From assembly GCF_009498035.1 (NCBI RefSeq), contig NZ_CP034550.1, positions 3,162,001 to 3,226,000 on the forward strand: DNA of 64,000 nucleotides, written 5' to 3'. This document shows positions 27,022 through 36,219 of this stretch, one piece after another (the first letter of the stretch is position 1; each line of letters starts with the position of its first letter). Below the pieces are notes generated by a model, which saw only the letters and a program-made list of their open reading frames with translations, made no database searches and was not told where the DNA came from. The position numbers and the translations under genes were made by a program. The stretch comes from Saccharothrix syringae (GTDB taxonomy: Bacteria > Actinomycetota > Actinomycetes > Mycobacteriales > Pseudonocardiaceae).

Positions 27022-27939
27022 TCACCCCGCGGGACGGCGCAGGTCCTGTTCGAGGTAGATGAGGTGGGCGATGGGGACGGCGGCGCGGACGCGCCGCTCG
27101 GCGGCGTCGATGGTCCGGGCGACGTCGGCGGCGCTGTCGGTGGCGCCAACGGCGATCTTGGCCGCAACGAGCAGTTCCTCGGGGCCCAGGTGCAAGGTGC
27201 GCAGGTGGATGACCGAGTCGACGCCCTCACCGGTCAGCGCCGCGATGATCGCGGCCTGCTGGTCGCGGCCGGCGCTCTCGCCGATGAGCAGGGACTTCGT
27301 CTCCACGGCCAGGACTGCGGCGATGACGACCAGAGCAGGCCGATCATGGCGGTGCTGGCGGCGTCCCAGCGGCCCTGCCCGGTGATCTGGGGTCATCACG
27401 ACGCCCACCAGGGCGAAACTCAGCCCGAGCAGCGCGCCCAGATCCTCCAGCAGGATGACCGGCAGTTCGGGGGCCTTGGCGGTGCGGACGAACTTCGCCC
27501 ACGAGCGGCTGCCGCGGATGCGGTTGGACTCGGCGACGGCGGTGCGCAGCGCGTAGCCCTCCATGGTCGTGGCCACGAGCAGGACCGCGATCGGCACCCA
27601 CTGCCAGGAGGCGATCGGGTGCGGGTCGTGCCACTTGTGCTACGCCTCGTAGAGGGCGAACAGACCGCCGACGCTGAACAGCACGATGGACACGATGAAG
27701 GCGTGGACGTAGCGCTCGCGACCGTAGCCGAACTGGTGCTCCGGCGTGGGCGCCCGCTTCGCCCGCTTGCCGCCCAGCAGCAACAGGGCCTGGTTGCTGG
27801 TGTCGGCCAGGGAGTGGACCGATTCCGCCAGCATCGACGACGAGGCGGTGAGCAGGAACGCGACGAACTTCGTCGCCGTGATGCCGAGGTTGGCGAACAT
27901 CGCGGTGACGACAGCCCTGGTGCTTCCTTCGGTGGCCAC
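27022..27939 (-). pseudogene. Cation diffusion facilitator transporter, interrupted
   Basis: The gene starts at GTG 27939 (MATEGSTRAVVTAMFANLGI) and shows CDF hallmarks: SSMLAESVHSLADTSNQALL with the metal-site H/D residues, and RERYVHAFIVSIVLFSVGG. An in-frame TAG at 27640-27642 replaces the usual Trp in LYEAxHKW. Downstream, DLGALLGLSFALVGVVM carries the second metal site. The stretch between about 27335 and 27390 is read in the wrong frame: the correct ITGQGRWDAASTAMIGL appears in another frame, so two shifts compensate. The end, with EGVDSVIHLRTLHLGPEELL, is normal. At least three lesions make this a likely true pseudogene. Confidence 0.75.
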
Positions 27940-28070
27940 GCCGGGACTTTAACCGCCGAGGTCGGGACGTGTTGACGGGCCGTACCGAGGTGGTGACTGA
28001 GAGCAACGCGGATCACCCCGTCGGGTGAGCAGCACGGCCTCGGACGGGTTCAAGGGAGTAGGTTCCGCAG

Positions 28071-29870
28071 ATGACCAGGTCTGCGCGCAAGCCCCGGACC
28101 GGGATCGACCGGCCTCGTGAGGCGGCCGGGGACGAAGTCGCGGTGGTCGTCGACTCACCGGAACGGCTGTGGAGCAGGAGTCGTTCCGGTCCCCGGGCGG
28201 TGCGGGGGTTCCACTTCCAGGATCTGGTCGGGGCGTGGCTGTGCGGTCGGGTGTTGACCGGGCAGTTGGCGGTGGACCGGATCGTGCCCGAGGAGTTCGA
28301 GGACCTCTCCTGCGAGGGCGCGCGGAAGTGGCAGGTGAAGTCCCGGCAGGAGAAGGTCGGCGACTTCACGGTCGCGAAGGTGGCCTCGTTCCTGCTGCAC
28401 ATGTTCCGGGCGCACGCGGCGCGGCGGGACGTGGCCGCCGAGGAGCACCGCCTGGCGCTCGTGCTGGAACGGCCGGTCGACGGCCACCGGTCCGCGGACT
28501 GGGGTATGACGTTGGGGGAGTGGCCCGACACCGACCCGTTGCGCCGGTCCCTGCTGGCCGAGCTGCACGTCCTCAAGGTGTCCGAGGCCGACATCGGGTC
28601 GATCTGCGACATCGTCTGCTTCTACGTGTTGCCGTGGCGGCAGGCGGCGGACGAGGTGCGCCGTGCTGTTGCCGACCGCTACCGGCTGCCGACGGCTGCG
28701 GCCGAATCGGTGGTGCTGGCGTTGCGCGATGTGATCGCCGGGTGCGTCGACACCAACGCCGCAGTCGACTGGTCGGACCGCGTCGGCGTGGACCGCACCG
28801 GAATCGAGTCGGTCGTCACCGATGCGGTTGCGCTGATCGATCTCGACGCGCTGGAGCAGGCGTTGACGTCGGGCGCCTGCGAGCCGGTCGACTTCGCCAC
28901 TCCCTGTCCGGTCCGGGCTTCTACGAGGGGCTGGACGTGCAGCCCGGGCACATCGTCGCGGGCCTGCCCGCGCCCCGTCCCCTGCTGACAGGCGATGTGG
29001 TGGACGCGATCGACCGAGGCGAGGCCGTGTTGGTTACCGGGCCGTCTGGGGTGGGCAAGTCCACGGTGATGTGGGCGGCGGCGTACGCGACCCGACATGC
29101 CGTGTGGTACCGCGTCCGGCGCCTCGGTGAGGCCGATGTGGAGGCGTTGGCCAGGCTGATCCTGGCAGCCCGGCCGTCGACCAGGACGCCGGTGGGGCTG
29201 GTCGTGGATGCCGTGGGGCAAGGGGCGGCGCAGGCGTGGGATTCGCTGCAACGCCGGTTGGCGGGCAAGCCGGGGACGGTGTTGCTCGGGTCGGTGCGCA
29301 GTGAAGACCTCGTGTCGCTGGAGACGTTGCCCGGTTGCACCGCCGTGGCCGTCTCCCTGGACGAAGAGGTCGCCGCGGAGATCCACAAAGGACTATTGGA
29401 CGCCGGTAAGACCACCGCGGTGCACTGGCGCGACGCCTACGAGCACGCGCACTGCCTCACGCTGGAGTTCACGCACCTGCTCACCCGCGGGCGCAGGCTG
29501 ACCGACGTGGTGGCCGAGCAGGTCCGCGCCCGTGCTCGCCACGGTCGAGAGACCGAGCTGCGCGTCCTGGCCTTGGCCTCCACTGCGCACCGTTGGGGGG
29601 CCACGCCGGAGCTGCGCGACGTGCAGCGTGCGTTGGAGCTCGCCGACGGCGACTACCGGATAGCGTTGACGCGACTGACCGACGAACACCTCCTGCGCAC
29701 CACCGCCGGGCGCCTGGACGGCCTGCACCAACTGCGTTCCCGGGAGCGGTCGCAGGCGGTGCACGATCAGCCGCCGCCCGCGCTCGCGGAAACCGTCGGC
29801 GCGGTCCTTCCCCTGCTGGCGACATCGGACGTCCTGCCGTTCGTCACGGGCGCGGCGACGGCGGTGCCGG
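28071..29870 (+). pseudogene. STAND-type NTPase with N-terminal nuclease domain, broken
   Basis: ATG 28071 has GGGAG upstream. Residues 45-115 contain AVRGFHFQDLVGAWLCGRVL, EEFEDL (D78) and W-Q88-V-K90, a Cap4/DUF4297-like PD-(D/E)XK signature as found at the N-terminus of Avs and related NTPases. A one-base loss near 28903 shifts the frame. The second frame continues SGPGFYEGLDVQPGHIVAGL and has the P-loop LVTGPSGVGKST, then the Walker B-like VGLVVDAVGQ. The sensor region that should follow is missing. At about 29870 the sequence changes abruptly into the reverse complement of a truncated chrA. It is a dead remnant of an anti-phage sensor. Confidence 0.65.
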
Positions 29871-31034
29871 AACTCGACGTAGAGGGCCAGGTTGGCGATC
29901 ACGCCGACGACGGCGGCGGTGATGCCGGTCAGGGTGGTGGAGACGGCCAGGTTGTGCCGCAGGCGCTCGATGTAGGAGGCGCCGAGCAGGATGAACAGGA
30001 AGCAGGGCACGAAGGTCACCCAGGTGGTCAGCAGTGCCCCGAGTACGCCGGCGCCCCATGGGTCGAGGGTGCCGGGGTGGTGGTAGGCGCCCAGGAACGC
30101 GACGAACTGCACCACCATGATCAGCGGTCCGGGGGTGGACTCGGCCAGCGCGAGGCCGCGCACCATGTCCCGGGCGGAGAGCCAGCCGTAGACCTCGACC
30201 GCGCGTTGGGCGACGTAGGCGAGCACGGCGTAGGCGCCGCCGAAGGTGACCACGGCGGTGCCGGAGAAGAACAGGCCCTGCTGGGTGAGCGTGCTGCCCG
30301 CACCGGTGGACAACGCCACCACGACCACCGGGGCGGCCCGGACGAGCAGGCCGACGCCGAGCACGGCCAGGGCGCGTCGTGCGGAGGGCTGCTCATGGTG
30401 CAGGGTGTCGTCGGGGATCAGCGGTGCCCGCTCGTCGGTGCCGGCCCTGCCGTGGCCGCCACCGGAGCCGGTGGTGGCCGGGGCGAAGCGCCCCAGCGCC
30501 CACCCGATCAGGGCCGCGGCGGCGATGACGACGGGGAAGGGGATCGCGAACAGCGCCAGGGCGGCGAACGCGGCGGCGGCGATTGCGACGAGCGCGGGGT
30601 GGTGCAGGGCCCGCTTGCCGACCCGGACCACGGCCTGGGCGACGATGGCGACCACCGCCGGCGCGAGTCCGGCGAAGACCGCGAGCACGGCGGTGGTGTC
30701 GCCGAAGGCCACGTAGATCGCCGAGAGCGCGAGCAGCGCCAGCATGCCGGGCAGCACGAACAGGCTGCCCGCGATCAGCCCGCCGCGCCGGCCGTTGAGC
30801 AGCCAGCCGACGTAGATGGCCAGTTGCTGGGCCTCCGGGCCGGGTAGCAGCATGCAGTAGTTCAGGGCGTGCAGGAACCCGCTGCTGGCCGATCCAGCGC
30901 TTCTCCTCGACCAGGGTGCGCTGCATGACCGCGATCTGGCCGACCGGGCCGCCGAAGGTCTGCAACGAGATCAGGAACCACGTCCAGGTCGCGGTGCGCA
31001 ACGGGATGACGTCCCGGTTCCTAATATCCGGCAT
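29871..31034 (-). pseudogene. chrA: Chromate transporter ChrA, frameshifted and 3'-truncated
   Basis: ATG 31034 has GGGGAGG upstream and gives MPDIRNRDVIPLRTATWTWF, then LQTFGGPVGQIAVMQRTLVE. An extra G near 30885 shifts the frame after EKRWIG. The second frame reads LLPGPEAQQLAIYVGWLLNG, the conserved ChrA signature, and a second half with TFGGAYAVLAYVAQRAVEVY and ALAESTPGPLIMVVQFVAFL. This is the two-domain, about 10-helix ChrA type that exports chromate. The C-terminus is lost after VIANLALY, exactly where the STAND remnant ends on the opposite strand. Confidence 0.8.
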
Positions 31035-31440
31035 CGACGAACCTCCCCGACCGATGAACACGGCACGACGTGGTGAACGTAACCGTGGTTTCAACGAAAG
31101 GGGAGGGCTTCCACATCCTGGACCGGTCGCGACGGCCGGAGAGGCGTCATCGAGGTGTGCCGGCAGTCCGGCGCGCCGGAGGTTCCAGACTTGTGGTGAC
31201 GAGACTTCGGTGGAATTCGTTCGAGATGAAACAAATGTCGGCTTAAATGTTGACGGACGACTGATGCGCGACTTCGACGCCCGCTCCGTTCGTCAGTCGC
31301 CGCATTCACGGTGCAGTGACCCTGGATCGGTAAAGCTCAACGATCTTGCGGTCGTCTGTCCCCGGAGGGGCCTTTTCTCGGAGTTCAGAAGTGTAGACGG
31401 TGTCGCGCACCGGCGACGCCCGCCACCGGTGGAGGCGCGG
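31035..31440. other. Intergenic region upstream of excisionase
   Basis: This 400-base stretch has no supported gene. Bases 31195-31260 are AT-richer (GTTCGAGATGAAACAAATGT) and may hold the promoter of the xis-int unit. I see no clear inverted repeats. Confidence 0.35.
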
Positions 31441-31800
31441 ATGCACCACGATCCCAACCCGCAGCGGAACGACCTGAACCTGCGACGGAAGACCGAGCTC
31501 ACCGGCAGGATCGACGACTCGGCGGTGGTGTTGCCCGATGGCGCTGGCTCCGTCGAGGAGCAGGAGGATGATGTTGATCGTCTGCTCCACACCCCTGCTC
31601 AGGCGGCGCGGATCCTGGCCGTCCGGGAGTCGTGGTTGCGCCGAATGGCCAGCCGGCAGAACATCCCGTGCACTTTCGTCGGGAAGCATCTGCGCTTTTC
31701 GGGGGCCGACCTCCGTGCGATTGTGCAACGTGGCAGCCGTCCCGCACGGCAGCCTTCGGGGCATGCGCACGTGCGCTCGTTCAGGCGCCAGTGCCGCTGA
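31441..31800 (+). CDS. Excisionase (Xis), MerR-like HTH, for left integrative element
   Basis: ATG 31441 with GGAGG 7 bases upstream gives 119 residues. The C-terminal half is an excisionase HTH: LLHTPAQAARILAVRESWLR followed by NIPCTFVGKHLRFSGADLRA. The N-terminal 55 residues are acidic and lack a domain. Xis bends DNA at the attachment sites so the neighbouring integrase can excise the element. The same HTH, about 65 percent identical by eye, recurs beside the second integrase (37624-37833). It lies 90 bases before int and is probably co-transcribed. Confidence 0.8.
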   Translation: MHHDPNPQRNDLNLRRKTELTGRIDDSAVVLPDGAGSVEEQEDDVDRLLHTPAQAARILAVRESWLRRMASRQNIPCTFVGKHLRFSGADLRAIVQRGSRPARQPSGHAHVRSFRRQCR

Positions 31801-31891
31801 ACACATATCCGTTGCGCTCCTGCGGACATGGAGCGTCAATGTGTCCGTTCGCCCGCTTAGGGGCCGACATTCGAGAAAAGGAGCGGTTGCC

Positions 31892-32995
31892 ATGGCATGG
31901 GTCGAGAAACGCGGGGACGGTTTCCGGGTGCGGTACCGGCTGCCGGACGGGTCGCTGTTCACCGAGACGGGCTTCGCCACGCGCGAGCAGGCGGTCAACC
32001 GGGCCGCGGACGTGGAGTCGGACAAGCGCCGGGGGCAGTTCGTCGACCCCCGGCTGGCGCAGACCACGCTGGGGGAGTGGGTGCGCCAGTGGCTCGACGC
32101 GCACCACGTCAGCAGCGTCACCTGGAACACCTACAACTCACACCTGCGCAACCACATCCTGCCGCGCTTCGCGGAAACCGAGCTGGGCGACCTGTCCAGA
32201 ATGGTGATCAAGACCTGGGCGAAGACGCTGCGCCGGTCACTGGGTGAGCGCAGCGTGGCCGATGTGGTCGGGTTGCTGTCGATGATCCTGGGCGAGGCGG
32301 TCGACGAGGGTCTGATCGGGGCGAACCCGTGCCGGAAGCTCAGGCTCAACACCGGTGATCAACCCGAGCGGCCGCACGCCGACGCCGACGAAGTGGCCGC
32401 GCTGGCCGGCCGCGTCGCGGCCGACAACGCCGTCCTGATCGTCACAGCGGCGTACACGGGCCTGCGCTGGGGTGAACTGGCCGGGCTGCAGTGGGAACGG
32501 GTCGACACGGACAAGGGGGAGATCCGCGTCGACGCCAAGGACGGGGCCCTGCACGAGAACCGCGGCCGGCTGGAACTCGGGCCGCCCAAGACACCGGCCA
32601 GCGTCCGCACGGTGCACCTGCCCAAGTTCCTCGTCGAACTACTTACCGAGCTGCGCCGCCGCAAGCCGGGCGCCCGGTTCGTCTTCACCGGGATCGACGG
32701 CGGCCTGCACCGCCGCTCCAACTTCCGCCGCCGCGTCTGGGTACCGGCGCTGACAGGTGACGAGCAGCTGGATTGGCCGCCGATCAAGCCGGACATGCAC
32801 TTCCATGACCTACGTCACACGCACAAGACGTGGTTGATCGAGGACGGCGTGCCCGAGGTGTTGCAGCACAAGCGCATCGGCCACAAGTTCCGCGGCGTCA
32901 TGGGCGTCTACTCCCATGTCACGCAGCCGATGATCGACATCATGCTGTCCCGGCTCCAGGAGCGTTGGGAGCAGAACGGCCATGAGATCTGGTGA
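31892..32995 (+). CDS. Tyrosine integrase of pSAM2 type, left element
   Basis: ATG 31892 is preceded by AAAGGAG; the frame is open further upstream but belongs to no protein. The 367-residue enzyme has the N-terminal AP2-like arm domain (MAWVEKRGDGFRVRYRLPDG), a core-binding domain, and a catalytic domain with R in AYTGLRWGELAGL, H-x-x-R in FHDLRHTHKTWLI, H in RIGHKFRGVMG and Tyr in VYSHV. It appears intact. It ends 117 bases from the 3' end of tRNA-Val(CAC), the usual layout of actinomycete integrative elements that insert in tRNA 3' ends. It would catalyse integration and, with Xis, excision. Confidence 0.93.
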   Translation: MAWVEKRGDGFRVRYRLPDGSLFTETGFATREQAVNRAADVESDKRRGQFVDPRLAQTTLGEWVRQWLDAHHVSSVTWNTYNSHLRNHILPRFAETELGDLSRMVIKTWAKTLRRSLGERSVADVVGLLSMILGEAVDEGLIGANPCRKLRLNTGDQPERPHADADEVAALAGRVAADNAVLIVTAAYTGLRWGELAGLQWERVDTDKGEIRVDAKDGALHENRGRLELGPPKTPASVRTVHLPKFLVELLTELRRRKPGARFVFTGIDGGLHRRSNFRRRVWVPALTGDEQLDWPPIKPDMHFHDLRHTHKTWLIEDGVPEVLQHKRIGHKFRGVMGVYSHVTQPMIDIMLSRLQERWEQNGHEIW

Positions 32996-33028
32996 CCTCT
33001 TCGGAGTCACGAAGGAGGTCAAGATCTT

Positions 33029-33048
33029 TTGCTCCCCAGTTGCTCCCC
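33029..33048. repeat. Paired TTGCTCCCC sites with 11-bp period near attachment site
   Basis: TTGCTCCCC occurs at 33029-33037 and 33040-33048, one helical turn apart, between int and the tRNA. The same pair in opposite orientation (GGGAGCAA at 36268 and 36279) lies between the second integrase and its tRNA. They look like arm-type integrase binding sites. The short palindrome AGACGAT-G-ATCGTCT follows near 33068. Confidence 0.55.
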
Positions 33049-33111
33049 GGAACGGAAAACGGCCCGCAGACGATGATCGTCTACGAGCCGCTGACCTGGT
33101 AAAACATCCTG

Positions 33112-33183
33112 TGGGCGATACTGGGATCGAACCAGTGACCTCTTCGGTGTGAACGAAGCGCTCTCCCGCTGAGCTAATCGCCC
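33112..33183 (-). tRNA. tRNA-Val (anticodon CAC)
   Basis: A 72-nt cloverleaf on the minus strand. GGGCGAT pairs with ATCGCCC in the acceptor stem, the D-arm contains TTAGCTCAGCGGGAGAGC, and the anticodon arm is CTTCG-TTCACAC-CGAAG, giving CAC. The T-arm is ACTGG-TTCGATC-CCAGT. CCA is not encoded. Its 3' end faces the integrase gene ending at 32995, so it is the probable attB of the left element. Confidence 0.95.
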
Positions 33184-33234
33184 GTATTCGGTTTTCCGTC
33201 CCCCGCTCTCGCGGTGTGGTCATACCCTACAACA

Positions 33235-33663
33235 TCATCCGCGAGAACCAAAAATCGGGCTCCCCAACCAGGCCCAGTCGAGCCCGAACCAGCCGCCGAC
33301 CAGCGAGAACGCGCCGAGCAGCCAGCAGGTCACCGCGACCACCAGGCCGGTGGCGACGAGCACCAGCGCCTTCACCGCGACGTGCTGCCGCTTCAGCCAC
33401 GCCACCCACGCGTCGTAGTAGCGCTTGGCGAACCGCAGCAGCCGGCCGGCCCAGGCGAACTCGGTCGCCAGGATCGCCAGCCCCGCGAACACCACCAGCC
33501 ACCCCGGACCGGGGTAGGGGATCATCACCACGCCCGCGACGAGCACCAGCCCGCCGACGACGCCGACCCCGACGCGGTAGGTCAGGTTCAGCGCGGGGTT
33601 GCGGCGGAACCGGTGCCGGAACCCGGTCGCCTCGACCTCGTCTTCGCGCTGCTGAGTGCTCAT
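33235..33663 (-). CDS. TIGR02611-family membrane protein
   Basis: ATG 33663 starts MSTQQREDEVEATGFRHRFR; an upstream start at 33681 is also possible. The 142-residue protein has three hydrophobic segments. The first ends in the family hallmark MIPYPGPGWLVVFAGLAILA, followed by TEFAWAGRLLRFAKRYYDAW. The family is a short actinobacterial inner-membrane protein of unknown role, often near ssgB. Here the sigma/anti-sigma pair and ssgB are its neighbours, which supports a conserved chromosomal block. Confidence 0.85.
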   Translation of the reverse strand: MSTQQREDEVEATGFRHRFRRNPALNLTYRVGVGVVGGLVLVAGVVMIPYPGPGWLVVFAGLAILATEFAWAGRLLRFAKRYYDAWVAWLKRQHVAVKALVLVATGLVVAVTCWLLGAFSLVGGWFGLDWAWLGSPIFGSRG

Positions 33664-33688
33664 GCGCACATCATGAACCATCGCGCTC

Positions 33689-34465
33689 TCACGCGGAGGC
33701 GACTTGGCCGGCTGCGAGCACGTCGCTCGGCTTGGCGGGCATCGTGCGGCCGGGTTCGACGGACAGGGCGAACAGCGTGTGCTTGTGCGCGTCGGCCGTC
33801 CACCCCTCCAACGGCACGACCACGCCGTTGCCGGTCACGTCGAACGCGGCCAGCGGCACCGGTTCCGGCGTGCTGGCGCCCCACACCACGTAGGTCTGGC
33901 CGGCCCGGTCGTTGTTCTGCAGGTGCGTGGGCACCACCGTCGCGCCGTCCCGGGCCGACAGCAGCACGGCCACCGCCTCGCCGGAGGGGGTGCGCAGCAC
34001 CACCCGGTCCGTCGCCGGGTCGACCGCCCGCCCCAGCGCGCCCTCCAGCCGGTTCGCCCGCTCGGTCTGGGCCGCGACCTCGTCACCGAGCCGGTTCAGC
34101 CGCACACCCACCGCGCCGACCGCCACCAACCCCACGACCACGGCCGCCGCCACGAGCGCGCGTCGCCACCGGCGGTCGGCGCGTCGTGGCGCCAGCGGCA
34201 CCACCTCGGCGACCCTCTCCTGCGGCACGTCCTCGATGGCGGCCATCAACCGGGCCCGCAGCCGCGGCGGCGGGTCGTACTGGGGCACGGTGGCGCCCAC
34301 GGCCGCGGTCACCTCTTCGGTCGCCCGAACCATCTCGCGGCACCGCTCGCACCCGGGCAGGTGGTCGCGCAGCCGCGCCTCCTCGTCCGGTTCGAGCGCG
34401 TGCACCGCGAACCCGACCGCGAGCTCTTCGTGGGGGCACCGGTCGTCCCTCCGTTCCCCGGTCAC
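33689..34465 (-). CDS. Membrane anti-sigma factor (RskA-like, zinc-finger type)
   Basis: GTG 34465 overlaps the sigma factor stop (GTGA), giving 258 residues; an upstream ATG at 34519 lies inside the sigma gene. The cytoplasmic N-terminus has a zinc-binding ASF motif, CPHEELAVGFAVHALEPDEE then HLPGCERC (H-x3-C-x2-C). One membrane helix (ALVAAAVVVGLVAVGAVGV) separates it from an extracytoplasmic RskA domain (GAVAVLLSARDGA-like region and VVPLEGWTADAHKHTLFALS). It would hold the adjacent ECF sigma factor inactive until proteolysis or redox change releases it. Confidence 0.88.
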   Translation of the reverse strand: MTGERRDDRCPHEELAVGFAVHALEPDEEARLRDHLPGCERCREMVRATEEVTAAVGATVPQYDPPPRLRARLMAAIEDVPQERVAEVVPLAPRRADRRWRRALVAAAVVVGLVAVGAVGVRLNRLGDEVAAQTERANRLEGALGRAVDPATDRVVLRTPSGEAVAVLLSARDGATVVPTHLQNNDRAGQTYVVWGASTPEPVPLAAFDVTGNGVVVPLEGWTADAHKHTLFALSVEPGRTMPAKPSDVLAAGQVASA

Positions 34466-35133
34466 CGCTGTGCTCCCGTCGTCCGACCAGGCGCCTCGCC
34501 GCCGGTCTCCCCAACCCATGCCGACCGCAGCGCCGTGCGCAGCCTGCGGATCGCGGCGAACGTGCGCGACTTGACCGTGCCCAGGGGGATGCCGGTCAGC
34601 GCCGCGACCTCGGCCTGCGTGTAGCCGCCGAGGTAGGCCAGGGCGATCACCTGGCGCTGGTCCTCGGGCAGCCCGCGCAGCGCGGCGCGCACCTCCGCGC
34701 CCACCACCCCGGTCAACGCCTCCTCGTCCGCGCCCGAGGCGGGCGGCACGTCCCGCTCGGAGAACTCGTCGGTCAGCGGCACGTTCCTCTTGCGCTGCGT
34801 GTTCTCCCGCCGCACCGCGTCGACCGCGCGGTGGTGCACCACGGTCATCAGCCAGGTGCCGAAGGAGCCGCGCGCCCGGTCGTAGCCGCGGGGGTTGCGC
34901 CAGAGGGAGAGGAATGCCTCCTGGACCACGTCCTCGGCCAGGTCGGCGTCCACGCAGACACGCCGGGCCAGCGAGTACGCCGGTCGCGCGTACCGGTCGT
35001 AGAGTTCACCGAACGCGACCCGGTCGCCGGTCGAGACCCGTTCGACGAGGTCGCCGTCGGACGGCCGGTCGGGGGCGCCGGGTGGTGCCGGTGCGGGTGA
35101 GTCAGCCACCAGAGAGGTCCTCACGTCCAACAT
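34462..35133 (-). CDS. ECF RNA polymerase sigma factor (SigK-like)
   Basis: The start is ATG 35133 (223 residues); the open frame extends upstream to 35229 without support. Region 2 reads FGELYDRYARPAYSLARRVC, DADLAEDVVQEAFLSLWRNP and GSFGTWLMTVVHHRAVDAVR. Region 4 reads LPEDQRQVIALAYLGGYTQA followed by EVAALTGIPLGTVKSRTFAA. Both are complete. It is translationally coupled to the zinc-finger anti-sigma gene, the usual SigK/RskA-type arrangement. Target promoters cannot be read from this window. Confidence 0.92.
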   Translation of the reverse strand: MLDVRTSLVADSPAPAPPGAPDRPSDGDLVERVSTGDRVAFGELYDRYARPAYSLARRVCVDADLAEDVVQEAFLSLWRNPRGYDRARGSFGTWLMTVVHHRAVDAVRRENTQRKRNVPLTDEFSERDVPPASGADEEALTGVVGAEVRAALRGLPEDQRQVIALAYLGGYTQAEVAALTGIPLGTVKSRTFAAIRRLRTALRSAWVGETGGEAPGRTTGAQR

Positions 35134-35354
35134 TCGCGCAACAGCCGGTACCGGGTTCAGGTTAAACCCAGCAAGATGTGGAGCGGACCCATCGACCCGG
35201 ACACGCAGCGCAACAACTTGGTCGCCCACAGGAGCGAAAAGGCCCCGATCGGGTGATAAACCGGCTAGAGTCGAGCGTTCCTCGCCACATAGCCGTCACA
35301 ACGGGACACCTCGGTCGTTCCATTGAACCGGGAAGGGAGAAGAGGTTAACGACG

Positions 35355-35780
35355 ATGCGCAATGACCACGTGACACTCCGCTCAACAGCGGTCTTCGACC
35401 TGCTGGCACCGCGGACTCCGGCCGTTCCGGTCCAGGTGGAGCTTCGGTACGACACGAAAGACCCCTACGCGGTGGTGGCCGCGTTCCGCACCGGCCGCGC
35501 CGGCTGGGTCGAGTGGGTCTTCGCCCGCGACCTCCTCGCCGACGGCCTGATCGCCGACGCGGGCGACGGGGACGTCAGGATCCGCCCGGCCGCCGACGAC
35601 CCCGAGGTCGTCGTGATCGAACTCAGCTCGCCCTCCGGCCACGCCATGTTCGAGGCGTCCGCCCAGGAGCTCGCCGACTTCCTCGACCGCACCTACGACG
35701 TGGTCGTGCCCGGCAACGAGCACCTGTGGGTCGACGTCGACGAGGCCCTGACCCACCTGATCTCCACCGACCTGACGTAA
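35355..35780 (+). CDS. ssgB: SsgB-like sporulation and cell-division regulator
   Basis: ATG 35355 follows GGGAGAAGAGG and yields 141 residues, the normal size for SsgA-like proteins. The sequence VELRYDTKDPYAVVAAFRTG then GWVEWVFARDLLADGLIADA is the family core, with the WVFARDLL segment typical of SsgB. In sporulating actinomycetes SsgB localises FtsZ to septation sites in aerial hyphae. The gene lies between an ECF sigma system and a tRNA cluster. A short hairpin-free tail separates it from tRNA-Gly. Confidence 0.85.
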   Translation: MRNDHVTLRSTAVFDLLAPRTPAVPVQVELRYDTKDPYAVVAAFRTGRAGWVEWVFARDLLADGLIADAGDGDVRIRPAADDPEVVVIELSSPSGHAMFEASAQELADFLDRTYDVVVPGNEHLWVDVDEALTHLISTDLT

Positions 35781-35925
35781 AAGTGCAGGTAGAAGCCCTG
35801 CGGAGGGTCAAGGGGACCCCCGATTTGATTCCGCGGCGGGGCATGTAATAAAGTTCCTCTCGCACCGGGGAAGACAGGAACGACAAGCCCCAAAAGGGAA
35901 AAGTTCCCTGAAATCCACGGAGCAT

Positions 35926-35998
35926 GCGGATGTAGCGCAGTTGGTAGCGCATCACCTTGCCAAGGTGAGGGTCGCGAGTTCGAGTCTCGTCATCCGCT
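35926..35998 (+). tRNA. tRNA-Gly (anticodon GCC)
   Basis: A 73-nt cloverleaf: acceptor GCGGATG/CATCCGC, D-arm with AGCGCAGTTGGTAGCGC, anticodon arm TCACC-TTGCCAA-GGTGA giving GCC, and T-arm GCGAG-TTCGAGT-CTCGT. CCA is not encoded. It is first of three co-oriented tRNA genes. Confidence 0.95.
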
Positions 35999-36057
35999 CG
36001 GCAGAGGCCCCTTGGGCTCAGGCCCAGGCTCCTGAGTGCTAGCCTTCAGGGGATCTT

Positions 36058-36129
36058 GGCGGAGTGGCCGAGTGGCTTAGGCAAGGGCCTGCAAAGCCCT
36101 GTACACGGGTTCGATTCCCGTCTCCGCCT
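36058..36129 (+). tRNA. tRNA-Cys (anticodon GCA)
   Basis: A 72-nt cloverleaf: acceptor GGCGGAG/CTCCGCC, anticodon arm GGGC-CTGCAAA-GCCC giving GCA, and T-arm CGGG-TTCGATT-CCCG. CCA is not encoded. It lies one base before tRNA-Val. Confidence 0.95.
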
Positions 36130-36130
36130 C

Positions 36131-36205
<75 letters not shown>

Positions 36206-36219
36206 GGAATACATGCAGG

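Noticed and set aside
28169..30847. An 892-codon plus-strand frame spanning the STAND gene and the region opposite chrA
   Set aside because: Only 28903-29870 is real NTPase sequence. Beyond that it is the antisense of chrA (glycine, aspartate and glutamine-rich), and before 28903 the correct frame is another one.
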